From JBCCGI01 sp039029355 (GTDB lineage Bacteria > Planctomycetota > UBA1135 > GCA-002686595), in NCBI GenBank assembly GCA_039029355.1, contig JBCCGI010000110.1, positions 1 through 22,875 of the forward strand: a stretch of DNA of 22,875 nucleotides. The letters run 5' to 3'. Shown here in pieces: positions 14,870-22,288 of the stretch (the stretch's first letter is position 1; each line of letters starts with the position of its first letter). The notes beneath the pieces are model-generated. The model saw only the letters and a list, made by a program, of their open reading frames with translations, did not search any database and was not told the origin of the DNA. The translations under genes and the position numbers were made by a program.

Positions 14870-17139
14870 TCCGTGATAACCCTGGCGGGGCGAAAGCCAA
14901 CGAGGTCGTTGCGGCTCGACGGGTGGCCGAAGAAGCGATACGCGGACCGCGCGAGCTGCGCGGAGCTGAAGAACGAGCCGCCACGGATAACGCGGGACTC
15001 GGAGCCGCTAGCTTCCCAAGCGCTGCTGTCCGCCGGAGCCCCGTCATAGTCCCTGTGCCAGGAATCCTGACACCACTCCCAAACGTTGCCGTGCATGTCA
15101 TACAGCCCCCAATCGTTCGGCTGCATGCGGGCAACCCGCCTGACCCTGCAGCCCCACTCCCCCCACGCCTTGTCAACGTCCCAGGTGGTCTCGGCCGGCA
15201 GAAGGCGCTCCCCTGAGTTCCGGAAGAACCACCCGTGCTCCAGGAGATCCTCTTCGCCTCCTTCGAAGCTGTACGGCGTCGTAGTCCCTGCCCGACACGC
15301 GTACTCCCACTCCGCTTCGCTCGTCAGCCGGTACCCGGCCTGCTCGCAGAAGCGAACAGCGTCCTCCCAGGAAACTCCGACAACCGGTAGCTCGTCATCT
15401 CTCGCGACGTCGCCCCCCGTCGTCGTGTTCCATTGCGCGACCGTCACAGCAGTCTCCGCCAAGTAGAACGGCCTTGCGATCGTCACCCGGCGCTGGGGCC
15501 CCTCGTCGGAACTACGCCCCGGTTCGTTGCTCGGAGAACCCATCGTGAATCGCCCGCTGGGAATCAAGACGAATGCCACGCCGGTCCGAGGATCCCGGAC
15601 CCGTTTTGGCCAGTCGTCGGAGAGGGTGCGGTCGAGGATCTCCCACGAGGCGGGAAGACCGGTGCTACTCGGTGGTGTGGCCGTCGAGCCCCTGCTCCTT
15701 CGAACGCGGCCGTCCGGCACGACCGGCCGCTGCGCCCGAGCTGCTGCCGGCGACTCAGCGCCTTCTCGGCCCGGCTCCCGGGTTGCGGTCTCGGAGATCG
15801 CCGAAGTCAGTTCGGTGGACGACGCCGGCCGAAGGGAGGGGTCCTGCGCGAGGGCTCGCCGGACCGCATCGGCCCCCGCCGCCGAAAGGTCGGCCGCTTC
15901 CAGCGCCAGCTCGATGTCGCTCTCGAGCCGCCCTCGCAGGGTCCCTCCCGACAGAGCCCAGAGCGCGGTCATCGCCAGCGAGTACACGTCGCTCGCGTGC
16001 GAGGCACCGCCCTCGCCGCGGAGGACCTCGGGGGCGGCGAAATCGTAGGTGCCCATCCCCTGGCCGAGCATCGTGCCCTGGGTCGACTCCGGCGCGAGCA
16101 CGAGGTCGAAGTCGGTCAGGTAGGCGGCCCCGCGTACGCCGAGCAGGATGTTGGCCGGCTTCACGTCGCGGTGGACGATGTCGTGGCGCGTCGAGGCGTA
16201 GTCGAGACCCTCGGCGACCCCGGTCAGCGCCGCGAGGAGCTCGTCGCGGGTTCGGGCCTCTTTCAGGACCGCGCGGCGCAGGTCGGCTCCGTCGACCAGG
16301 TCCATCGCGAAGAAGAGCCAGCCGAACTCCTCGTCGCGCTCCTCGGGCTCCAGGACGCGCACGATGTGGGGGTGCTCGAGCTTGGCCTGCTTGCGCGCAC
16401 CGGAGAAGAAGCGCCGGACGCGGCTCTCGTCCTGCATCAGGTGGCCGTGCAGAATCTTGAGGGCGACGAAGGCCTGGCGGCGGCGGTCGAAGGCCTTCCA
16501 GACCTGGGCGAACCCGCCGTTGCCGAGGAGCGCTTCGAGGGCGTAGCGGTTCGCCCCGATGACCTCGCCGGGTTGGGGGGCGGGGATCTTGCGCAGCTGG
16601 GCTTTCTTGGCGCGGATCTCCGCCGCGAGGTCGGTCGTGTCGGCTCCGCCGGCGCGGAGGGACTCGAGCTGCTGGATCATGGTCTCGAGCTCGCCCGGTT
16701 CGCGCGCCGGCAGCGGCGGCGCGGCGTTGGGGCGCGAGGAGCCGAGCAGCTTGTCGAGTCCGGCAAGCACGGGTTGGAGCTCCTCGGCGTCCGCAGCGCC
16801 GCCCCAGGCGGTCAGATCGGCCGTCTGGGTTTCCTGGAACCCCAAGGGCGGGTCGCGATCGTCGATGCGGACCGGCACCAGGATCTCGCGTCCGAGCCCA
16901 CTGTTGGCCTCGCCGCAGACCCACTTGGACTGCACCGACACGTTCGACCAGACGACCACCACCGCCCGGGCGCCCTCGAGCGCGTCCCCGATGACCTTGC
17001 GAAAGCCCTCGCCTGGGAGCACCTCGCGGTCCCACCAGACGGACCAGCCACGCGCCTGGAGGGCGGCGACCAGGGGTGCAACGCGGTCCGCGTCCTCGCG
17101 TGCGTAGCTGAGGAAGATGTCGTGGGGCGGGCTGGGCAT
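14866..17139 (-). CDS. TIR-Ser/Thr kinase-FGE/C-type-lectin protein, DGR target 2
   Basis: A 757-residue protein starting at the ATG at 17139, which places the TIR domain immediately at the N-terminus (DIFLSYARED at 7-16). A longer in-frame extension to 17508 looks non-coding. The TIR (about 5-140) has E77 at the catalytic-glutamate position (W73-V-C-G-E77). A charged coiled-coil-like linker (~155-195) leads to a Hanks-type kinase: glycine loop GNGGFAQVW at 206-214, K228, HRDVKPAN from 323 with D325, and DFD (343-345) in place of DFG, then an APE motif. A low-complexity linker precedes the FGE/C-type-lectin domain (~520-757; MGS at 533). VR2 is residues 712-753. It is convergent with the TIR-NACHT gene and ends in a nearly identical FGE module. 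Likely role: ligand-sensing TIR effector or signalling receptor. There are no membrane segments. Confidence 0.9.
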   Translation of the reverse strand: MPSPPHDIFLSYAREDADRVAPLVAALQARGWSVWWDREVLPGEGFRKVIGDALEGARAVVVVWSNVSVQSKWVCGEANSGLGREILVPVRIDDRDPPLGFQETQTADLTAWGGAADAEELQPVLAGLDKLLGSSRPNAAPPLPAREPGELETMIQQLESLRAGGADTTDLAAEIRAKKAQLRKIPAPQPGEVIGANRYALEALLGNGGFAQVWKAFDRRRQAFVALKILHGHLMQDESRVRRFFSGARKQAKLEHPHIVRVLEPEERDEEFGWLFFAMDLVDGADLRRAVLKEARTRDELLAALTGVAEGLDYASTRHDIVHRDVKPANILLGVRGAAYLTDFDLVLAPESTQGTMLGQGMGTYDFAAPEVLRGEGGASHASDVYSLAMTALWALSGGTLRGRLESDIELALEAADLSAAGADAVRRALAQDPSLRPASSTELTSAISETATREPGREGAESPAAARAQRPVVPDGRVRRSRGSTATPPSSTGLPASWEILDRTLSDDWPKRVRDPRTGVAFVLIPSGRFTMGSPSNEPGRSSDEGPQRRVTIARPFYLAETAVTVAQWNTTTGGDVARDDELPVVGVSWEDAVRFCEQAGYRLTSEAEWEYACRAGTTTPYSFEGGEEDLLEHGWFFRNSGERLLPAETTWDVDKAWGEWGCRVRRVARMQPNDWGLYDMHGNVWEWCQDSWHRDYDGAPADSSAWEASGSESRVIRGGSFFSSAQLARSAYRFFGHPSSRNDLVGFRPARVITE
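14881..15006 (-). repeat. DGR variable repeat VR2
   Basis: These 42 codons at the 3' end of the TIR-kinase-FGE gene align without gaps to the TR. Hand count: 28 mismatches in 126, with 14 at the 25 template adenines and 14 at the other 101 bases. Seven of eight template AAC codons are changed (Ser, Ser, Leu, Phe, Phe, Ser, Leu); one Asn is retained. It opens with an exact GGCTCCGAG shared with the TR. Confidence 0.85.
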
Positions 17140-17543
17140 CGAGGGGCGAGCGACACTCGGTGGCCCTAGAGGGTAGCGCGCGGCGCCGGCGGCAAGCCAG
17201 CTCGTGGTGGGGGGCCGGCGCCGCCCAACCGCGAGCCGTTCCGGCCAGCCGCGGCCCGCCTCGCGAGACCTCGACGTTCGAAGCGGGGAGCCTCTCCGCC
17301 GCGCCGCGGATCTCCGCGCAATCAAAGCCGCGAGCCGGCGCGGATCGCGGGCTTTCCCCAGCTGCGATCTCTGATGGGGTGAGGAGGTCGGTCCTCGGAA
17401 TGGAACCTCGCGAAGTCGACGCGGGCTTGGGGCCGAAGGGGCGAGCAGCTTGCCGAGGCCGCGAGCACAGCCGGAGGTGTCGAGCGCCGTGCCCGGCCCC
17501 ATGAGCACAGCTCGGAGCCCCTTGCCTCTCTACCGCCACGCAC

Positions 17544-17572
17544 GGCGCACCTCCCGGCGGGCGCGGTGCGCC
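17544..17572 (+). repeat. 8-bp inverted repeat upstream of the sigma-factor operon
   Basis: GGCGCACC (17544-17551) pairs with GGTGCGCC (17565-17572) around a 13-base spacer. It could be an operator for a dimeric regulator or an RNA hairpin in the leader of the operon. Nothing else supports a choice. Confidence 0.35.
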
Positions 17573-17729
17573 CGTACGATGATTGCAGCTCAAGCCTGTC
17601 CAGCCGCCATAAGGACTCCCCGCCCTGGAAGCGGAGCGACAGCCCCCAAGCTTTTTCGCGTTTCGATGGGCAGAACACCGGGCGCCGTTCGCCTCACCTC
17701 TGGTCGCCCCGACAATCCGCACCTTGCCC

Positions 17730-17733
17730 GAGG
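17730..17733 (+). promoter_or_regulatory. Ribosome binding site of the ECF sigma factor
   Basis: GAGG lies 7 bases before the ATG at 17741. It selects this start over earlier in-frame codons in a frame that is open from 17450. Confidence 0.6.
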
Positions 17734-17740
17734 ACTTCGG

Positions 17741-18262
17741 ATGAAGCAGCAATTCATCGAGGAAGAGCTCCTGCCCACGATTCGGCGGGCCGTCGGACGG
17801 TACGCGGGCGGCGTCCTGAGGCACTACGACCGCGCCGACGTGGAGCAGGATGTGCTGCTGAGGTTGCTGCGCGACAGCGCGGCCAAAGGGCGACCGCCGA
17901 CTCAGCTGTTCGCCTGGGTGGGGAGGGTCGCAAGGCACAGGATCATCGACCTGGTCCGGCACATGCGGCCGGTGCGAGGCGAGTCGCAGGTTCCGGCGGA
18001 GCGGTGGAGCGTGGGTCGCGGGACCACCACAGGCGAGGTGACCAGCAAAGACCTGCACGAGGTCGCCCTCCGCCGGGTCTCGGGCTGGATCCAGGAGCTG
18101 AAGAACGAGGAGCAGCGGGAGGTCGCAGCGCTGATCATCGACGAGGGCCTGTGCGACGCCGAGGTCGCGACACTGCTCGGCAAGTCGCAGGGGGCGGTCT
18201 ACAAGCTTCGCACGCGGGCGCTGGAGCACCTGCGGCGGCGGGCTCGGGATACGCCTCTGTAG
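17741..18262 (+). CDS. ECF-type RNA polymerase sigma factor
   Basis: A 173-residue protein with the two-domain sigma-70 layout. Region 2 (about 10-80) includes the Asp-Val-Glu-Gln-Asp-Val helix and LFAWVGRVARHRIIDLVRH, which binds core polymerase and the -10 element. Region 4 (about 118-165) has a helix-turn-helix around EVATLLGKSQGAVYKLRTRALEHLRRR for the -35 element. No anti-sigma factor is adjacent. Instead a transmembrane Ser/Thr kinase begins 18 bases after the stop, an arrangement common in planctomycete ECF groups, where sigma activity is thought to be set by the kinase. It is divergent from the TIR-kinase DGR target, so it could drive that promoter as well as its own; this is inference. 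Confidence 0.88.
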   Translation: MKQQFIEEELLPTIRRAVGRYAGGVLRHYDRADVEQDVLLRLLRDSAAKGRPPTQLFAWVGRVARHRIIDLVRHMRPVRGESQVPAERWSVGRGTTTGEVTSKDLHEVALRRVSGWIQELKNEEQREVAALIIDEGLCDAEVATLLGKSQGAVYKLRTRALEHLRRRARDTPL

Positions 18263-18280
18263 CGGGCCTCCGGCCGAACC

Positions 18281-20029
18281 ATGGGCGACACCCTCCGCCA
18301 GGCCGTGGCCAGCGTGATCGATCGGCTCGACGACCAGGCCGAGGGCGGCCGCTTGCCGTCGTTGCCGCCGCGGCTGCTGGCGGCGCTCGCGCGGTTGCGC
18401 GAGGAGGCTTCGGACGCCGCGGCGGCACGGGTGGTTCTCGACGCTCTGGGCGCAGAGGAGCGTCCCCTGGTGGAGCGCTGGCACGAGCAGCTCGCCCGCG
18501 ACCAGGCGCTTCTGCCAGAGCGCTTTCGGCTGCTCGGACCGATCAAGGAGGGAGGGCAGGGCATCGTCTACGACGCCGAGGAAACCCTGCCCCTTGGGGG
18601 CGGACCGTCCGGCGCGCCGGCGCCGAAGCGCCGCGTGGCCCTGAAGGTGCCGCGGATGGCGGATCGCCGTTCGCCCGCGTGCCGGCGTCGCTTTCGCCGT
18701 GAGGTCGACTGCCTCGTCAAGCTGAACCACCCGGGCATCGTCACCGTCTTCGACGCGGGTGAGCTGCGGCAGCAGGAGCAGACGAGCCGGGGCGCCGCGG
18801 AGCGCGGCGCCGCGCTGTTCTTCACCATGGAGGTGGTCGGCGGGCGGCTCGCGACGCTGGCGGACCTCATCGAGGCCGAGCGGCCCTCGGAGGAGCTGTT
18901 GGAGCTCCTCGCGGACGCCTCGGAGGCCGTCGCGCACCTGCATGAGCGCGGGCTGATCCACGGGGACATCAAGCCCGAGAACGTCCTGGTGACCTCCGAG
19001 GGCAGGCCGCTGCTGGCCGACTTCGGGTCGGTCTCCGAGCGCGGTGCGCAGGACTCGCCGCCTCGTACGGAGGCGTACTCCCGCCCGCGCGCGCCGGGCG
19101 AGCGACCGAGCGAGTCGTGGGACCTCTACGCGCTGTGCGTGAGCGCGACCCAGGTGCTCCTGCGCTGCTCTCCGCACGACACGAGCCGACGCTTCGGCGA
19201 GCTGCCGCCTTCGCTGTGCAAGATCGTCATGACGCTGACCTCAGGGGCCAGGGCTTCCGAGCACCGCGCGCGGGAGCGACCCGCTAAGGCGCTCGCCCGC
19301 GCCCTCCGCCGCTACGTACGTCAGGAGCACGCCTTCGTCTGTGCGGGGCCTCCGCTGTTCGTCTTTGCGTTCGGCGTGCTGCTGAGCCATGCGATCATCA
19401 ACGGCGTCTTCCTGGTGCACGGGGAGTCCACGCGCGCGGCGACGCAGCTCGCGGTGATCGTGTCGGTGGTCATCTTCCTCTTGGCCTATGGGCCGATGTT
19501 CTGGCTCGCGTCGCGCCTCCCCGCCGACTCGCTTCAGATGAGGCCCGTGGAGCGCGTGGCCGTGTCGCGCTGGGCTTCGCTTCGGAACTGGATCGCCGAC
19601 GCGGCTGGGCCGCTCGAGATCCGCATCCGTCCGCGCCAGTTCTGCATCGGGCTGTGGTTCGGGCACGCCGTCTCGGGCCTGGTCGTGATCGTCAGCTCGA
19701 TCTCCGCGCAGCCGCCTCCGCGCGACCTGCGGGCGATGGTGAACGGCTCCCTCGACGCGTATCCGGTCCACTTCCTGCTGACCGGCCTGGCGCTGTGGGC
19801 GATGGGCTGCCTGTTCGCGCGGCGCTTTCAGCTGCTCGGCGCGCTGTGGATCGTCTCGGCGGGGCTGCTTCAGAACCTGCCCCAGCTCCATCGCTGGGGG
19901 CCGCTCCTGTTTGGCGTGAGTGCGAGCCTGTCCTGCTTCGCGGTCCTGCTCGGCACCCGCGCCCGGCTGCGGCGGGGGACGGTCTCGGCTCCGTCGCAGC
20001 TTCCCGGAGGTCCTGGGCATGTCGCGTGA
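18281..20029 (+). CDS. Membrane-anchored Hanks-type Ser/Thr protein kinase
   Basis: A 582-residue protein. A helical N-terminal segment (1-75) precedes a kinase domain with glycine loop KEGGQGIVY (89-97), ATP-binding K122, HGDIKPEN (227-234, catalytic D229) and D247-F-G. The catalytic loop reads HGD rather than HRD, and the APE region is degenerate (SRPRAPGE near 267-274), so the C-lobe is unusually short. The C-terminal half has about five to six hydrophobic segments (near 357-378, 388-410, 455-473, 496-513, 516-531, 540-558), making it an integral membrane protein with the kinase facing the cytoplasm. It follows the ECF sigma gene by 18 bases and its 3' end overlaps the next gene by 11 bases, so the three are probably one operon. 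The kinase likely controls the sigma factor. No extracellular sensor domain is recognised. Confidence 0.85.
   Translation: MGDTLRQAVASVIDRLDDQAEGGRLPSLPPRLLAALARLREEASDAAAARVVLDALGAEERPLVERWHEQLARDQALLPERFRLLGPIKEGGQGIVYDAEETLPLGGGPSGAPAPKRRVALKVPRMADRRSPACRRRFRREVDCLVKLNHPGIVTVFDAGELRQQEQTSRGAAERGAALFFTMEVVGGRLATLADLIEAERPSEELLELLADASEAVAHLHERGLIHGDIKPENVLVTSEGRPLLADFGSVSERGAQDSPPRTEAYSRPRAPGERPSESWDLYALCVSATQVLLRCSPHDTSRRFGELPPSLCKIVMTLTSGARASEHRARERPAKALARALRRYVRQEHAFVCAGPPLFVFAFGVLLSHAIINGVFLVHGESTRAATQLAVIVSVVIFLLAYGPMFWLASRLPADSLQMRPVERVAVSRWASLRNWIADAAGPLEIRIRPRQFCIGLWFGHAVSGLVVIVSSISAQPPPRDLRAMVNGSLDAYPVHFLLTGLALWAMGCLFARRFQLLGALWIVSAGLLQNLPQLHRWGPLLFGVSASLSCFAVLLGTRARLRRGTVSAPSQLPGGPGHVA
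20006..20010 (+). promoter_or_regulatory. Ribosome binding site of the alpha/beta hydrolase gene
   Basis: GGAGG sits 8 bases before the ATG at 20019, inside the 3' end of the kinase gene. It fixes the hydrolase start at the overlapping ATG rather than at codons further upstream in that frame. Confidence 0.7.
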
Positions 20030-20972
20030 TCCGTCGCGCTCGCCCGCCGGGGGGCAGCCCCACCTCGCGGGCGCCGGAGCGATGCGGCGGATCGAGCTCT
20101 CGCTCGAGCCTGCGCTTCCCCGCGAGGGCCGCGTGCCGTGCTACGTCATCGGCCGGCCGGGAGCGCGCTGGGAGCTGCTCTTCCTGCACGGCTTCGGACG
20201 GAGGCCGACGTACTACGGTCGCTTCCTCGCCGCGTGCGCCGCGCGGCTGGACGCCCGCATCGCGGCTCCGTTCCTGTTCGGCAACGGAGCACTCCGGCAT
20301 CCGCCGACGAGTCTCGCCCAGAGCGAAGCCCTGGCGCGGGCCGCGCTGGACGCGCTCTCCTCCGCCGCTTGGGGGCGCTCTCCGGAGGACCTCGCGCAGG
20401 GGCCGGCCCGCGGCCTCATCGTGCTCGGACACTCCTTCGGCGGCATGATCGCGCATCGGCTCGCGGGGGTCGGGCCATCGGCGATCGCAGCCATCAATCC
20501 GAGCCTGCCGGTGGGCTACGGGTTGGCGGGCTACGCGCGCCGCTCGGTGCGGATGGCGGTCCGCCTGCAGCGGCGGCGGTTCGGCCCGGGCGCGCCCGCC
20601 GACGTCCTGGGCCTGGGCGCCGGGATCGACTTTCTGGGCAGCGTGCTGCGCCGCCCGGGTGCGCACGCCCGGCTCCTGCGCGCCCTTGGAAGGTGTCGGG
20701 TGAGGGACTTTCGACCCAGCAGCGCGGGCTCCGGGACGCCTCCGATGGGGATGCTGGTCGCGGCGGGGGACGAGTTCTTCCAGCTCGACGTCGAGCTCGA
20801 GCAGGAGCTCCAGCGCGCGCTCTCGCCGTATCGCATCCGACGCCTGCCGAACCTGGGGTCGCACGAGTGGTTGCTGCTCGACCCGCACCTCGCCTGCGCT
20901 GCGGTGACCGCGCTGTTGGGCGAGCTCGTGCCGGGGGCGGCCGGCGGCCCGATGGGCGGCCGCGGCGACTAA
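20019..20972 (+). CDS. Alpha/beta-hydrolase fold protein
   Basis: A 317-residue protein whose start is set by a GGAGG 8 bases upstream and overlaps the kinase stop by 11 bases. Alpha/beta-hydrolase landmarks are present in order: oxyanion-hole HGFG (57-60), nucleophile elbow GHSFGG with Ser139, an acidic position D251 in VAAGDEFF, and catalytic-type H282 in GSHEW. Length and layout are those of a soluble esterase/lipase or acyl-transfer enzyme; there is no signal peptide. The substrate is unknown. Translational coupling to the membrane kinase suggests it belongs to the same regulated response, perhaps acting on a lipid or small ester. A weak 5-bp hairpin follows the stop. Confidence 0.8.
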   Translation: MSRDPSRSPAGGQPHLAGAGAMRRIELSLEPALPREGRVPCYVIGRPGARWELLFLHGFGRRPTYYGRFLAACAARLDARIAAPFLFGNGALRHPPTSLAQSEALARAALDALSSAAWGRSPEDLAQGPARGLIVLGHSFGGMIAHRLAGVGPSAIAAINPSLPVGYGLAGYARRSVRMAVRLQRRRFGPGAPADVLGLGAGIDFLGSVLRRPGAHARLLRALGRCRVRDFRPSSAGSGTPPMGMLVAAGDEFFQLDVELEQELQRALSPYRIRRLPNLGSHEWLLLDPHLACAAVTALLGELVPGAAGGPMGGRGD

Positions 20973-21070
20973 GTCGCGCTTTGCCGTCGGTTCGCGGCGC
21001 GCCGACCGCCCTGGAGCTTGGGGCACGGTTCCGACGAGGGTGCCGGCCTCCTTCCCAAGTCCCGCACCGC

Positions 21071-21076
21071 AAGGAG
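21071..21076 (+). promoter_or_regulatory. Ribosome binding site of the tail-collar-like gene
   Basis: AAGGAG lies 9 bases before the ATG at 21086. It fixes this start although the frame is open much further upstream. Confidence 0.7.
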
Positions 21077-21085
21077 CCCGCCAGA

Positions 21086-22168
21086 ATGAAGACGCCGCTT
21101 ACGATCCTCGCGCTCGCCGTGACCCCGGCGCTGATTCCCCAAGCCACGGCCCCGGCCGTCTCAAAGGTCCCTTTGCCGCAGCGCAACCTGCTCGGCAACG
21201 GCGGCTTCGAGTCCTGGTCCCTCGGCCATGTGCCCGGCGGGCCGCTGGGGCCCGACCTTTGGTACACCGCGGGCGACCCCACGCTCGCCTTCGACCAAAC
21301 GGACATGCAGTTCACGCGCGTACCCGAACAGGCCGCGCTCGCCGCGGACTCGTGCTTCGCGATGAAGCTGGTCCCCAGCACCCCGGGCAGCTACGTGGCC
21401 CAGACGCTCGAGAGTGGCTGTCAGCTCGCGGGCCGGTGGATCACCTTCTCCGCCGACTTTAGGCCCGAGCCCGGCTTCGTTGTGGCAAAGCCCGCGGTCG
21501 AGATCCATGACGGCATCGGCCAGTCGCAGTCTTGCGAGGTCATCTTCGGAGCCGACGGTTGGTCGCGCTTGACCGTGCGCCACCTGGTCGACAGCGCGGC
21601 GACGACGGTCGAGCTGCGCCTCATTCCCGGCGGCATCGTCGAGGTGAACGACGCGATGGCGATCGCCGGCAGCCTTGCATCCGCGGCCTACGTGCCGCAC
21701 CGCAACCCCGAGCCGGTGCTGTCGGAGCTGCCCCTCGGCAGCATCATCGGCTGGTTCCGCTTCGACCCCAGCATCCCCATCCCCGAGGGGTTCGCCCTCT
21801 GCGACGGCGCTCCGATCGCGGACCCGAAGTCCCCGTTCTTCGGCAAGGCAACCGTGGATCTGCGCGACCGCTTCGTGCGCGGCGTGGCCGACGTCGAGGC
21901 GATCGGCGAGGTCGGCGGCTCGCAGGCCGTGAACCTCTCCCACGGCCACGGGATGCACCACACCCACGATGGTCAGACCGGCTATCCCGACTCGGTGGGT
22001 TACGACTTCTGGATCGACTGGCAGGGCTGGGGCAAACCGGCCCTGGACAACCACCGGCACACGTTCACGACGGGTGGCCCGAGCAAGTCCACTACGGACA
22101 ACGCCCTCGGCGACGTGTCGATCGTGCCGCCGTACGTCGGCCTGTTGAAGCTCTTGCGCATTCGCTAG
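21086..22168 (+). CDS. Secreted protein with beta-sandwich N-domain and tail-collar-like C-domain
   Basis: A 360-residue protein with an AAGGAG 9 bases before the ATG. The N-terminus (MKTPLTILALAVTPALIPQA) is a signal peptide. Residues ~30-195 begin NLLGNGGFESWS, a common opening of carbohydrate-binding-module/galactose-binding-like beta-sandwiches. From ~212 the pattern PLGSIIGWFRFDPSIPIPEGFALCDG, then DLRDRFVRG, matches the phage tail-collar fold. The tail is His-rich (SHGHGMHHTHDG and DNHRHTFTTGG) and ends VPPYVGLLKLLRIR, as tail-fibre-type proteins do. No phage genes are nearby, so it is more likely a surface or exported trimeric adhesin-like protein than part of a prophage. Function is unknown. 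A small secreted protein follows after 120 bases. Confidence 0.75.
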   Translation: MKTPLTILALAVTPALIPQATAPAVSKVPLPQRNLLGNGGFESWSLGHVPGGPLGPDLWYTAGDPTLAFDQTDMQFTRVPEQAALAADSCFAMKLVPSTPGSYVAQTLESGCQLAGRWITFSADFRPEPGFVVAKPAVEIHDGIGQSQSCEVIFGADGWSRLTVRHLVDSAATTVELRLIPGGIVEVNDAMAIAGSLASAAYVPHRNPEPVLSELPLGSIIGWFRFDPSIPIPEGFALCDGAPIADPKSPFFGKATVDLRDRFVRGVADVEAIGEVGGSQAVNLSHGHGMHHTHDGQTGYPDSVGYDFWIDWQGWGKPALDNHRHTFTTGGPSKSTTDNALGDVSIVPPYVGLLKLLRIR

Positions 22169-22288
22169 CCGCCGCGGCGTTCGCGGTCCCGCTTTCCGGC
22201 AGCCAGGCCGACCCGCTCGGAGCGCCCCCGGGCCACGCACGCGGCGGGCGGCCGGCGCTCCGCAATCCAAACCACAAGGACATCATCC

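Larger units (their letters stand above)
14857..15325 (-). repeat. Inverted repeat arm B (FGE 3' half including VR2)
   Basis: Reverse-complement partner of 12790-13259, about 469 bases and ~80% identical by eye. It covers the FGE segment from SEAEWEYACRA through VR2 and ends at the shared 13-mer. Confidence 0.8.
17140..17740. promoter_or_regulatory. 601-base divergent intergenic region
   Basis: This is the gap between the TIR-kinase gene (leftward) and the sigma-factor operon (rightward). No protein is recognised; open frames here show no domain and lack start signals. It must hold both promoters, but no sure -35/-10 pair stands out. It contains a perfect 8-bp inverted repeat at 17544-17572. 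Base composition is slightly less biased than in the flanking genes, as expected of non-coding DNA. Confidence 0.5.

Noticed and set aside
10060..17139. CRISPR array, tRNA genes or transposase at the variable locus
   Set aside because: No regularly spaced direct repeats, cloverleaf or transposase motifs were seen. The repeats present are the TR/VR set and the inverted FGE arms.
17140..17508. N-terminal extension of the TIR-kinase protein to 17508
   Set aside because: The extra 123 residues show no domain or RBS, and the TIR fold begins right after the ATG at 17139.
21086..22168. Prophage tail module
   Set aside because: Only a collar-like domain in a signal-peptide protein is present. No other structural, packaging or lysis genes flank it.
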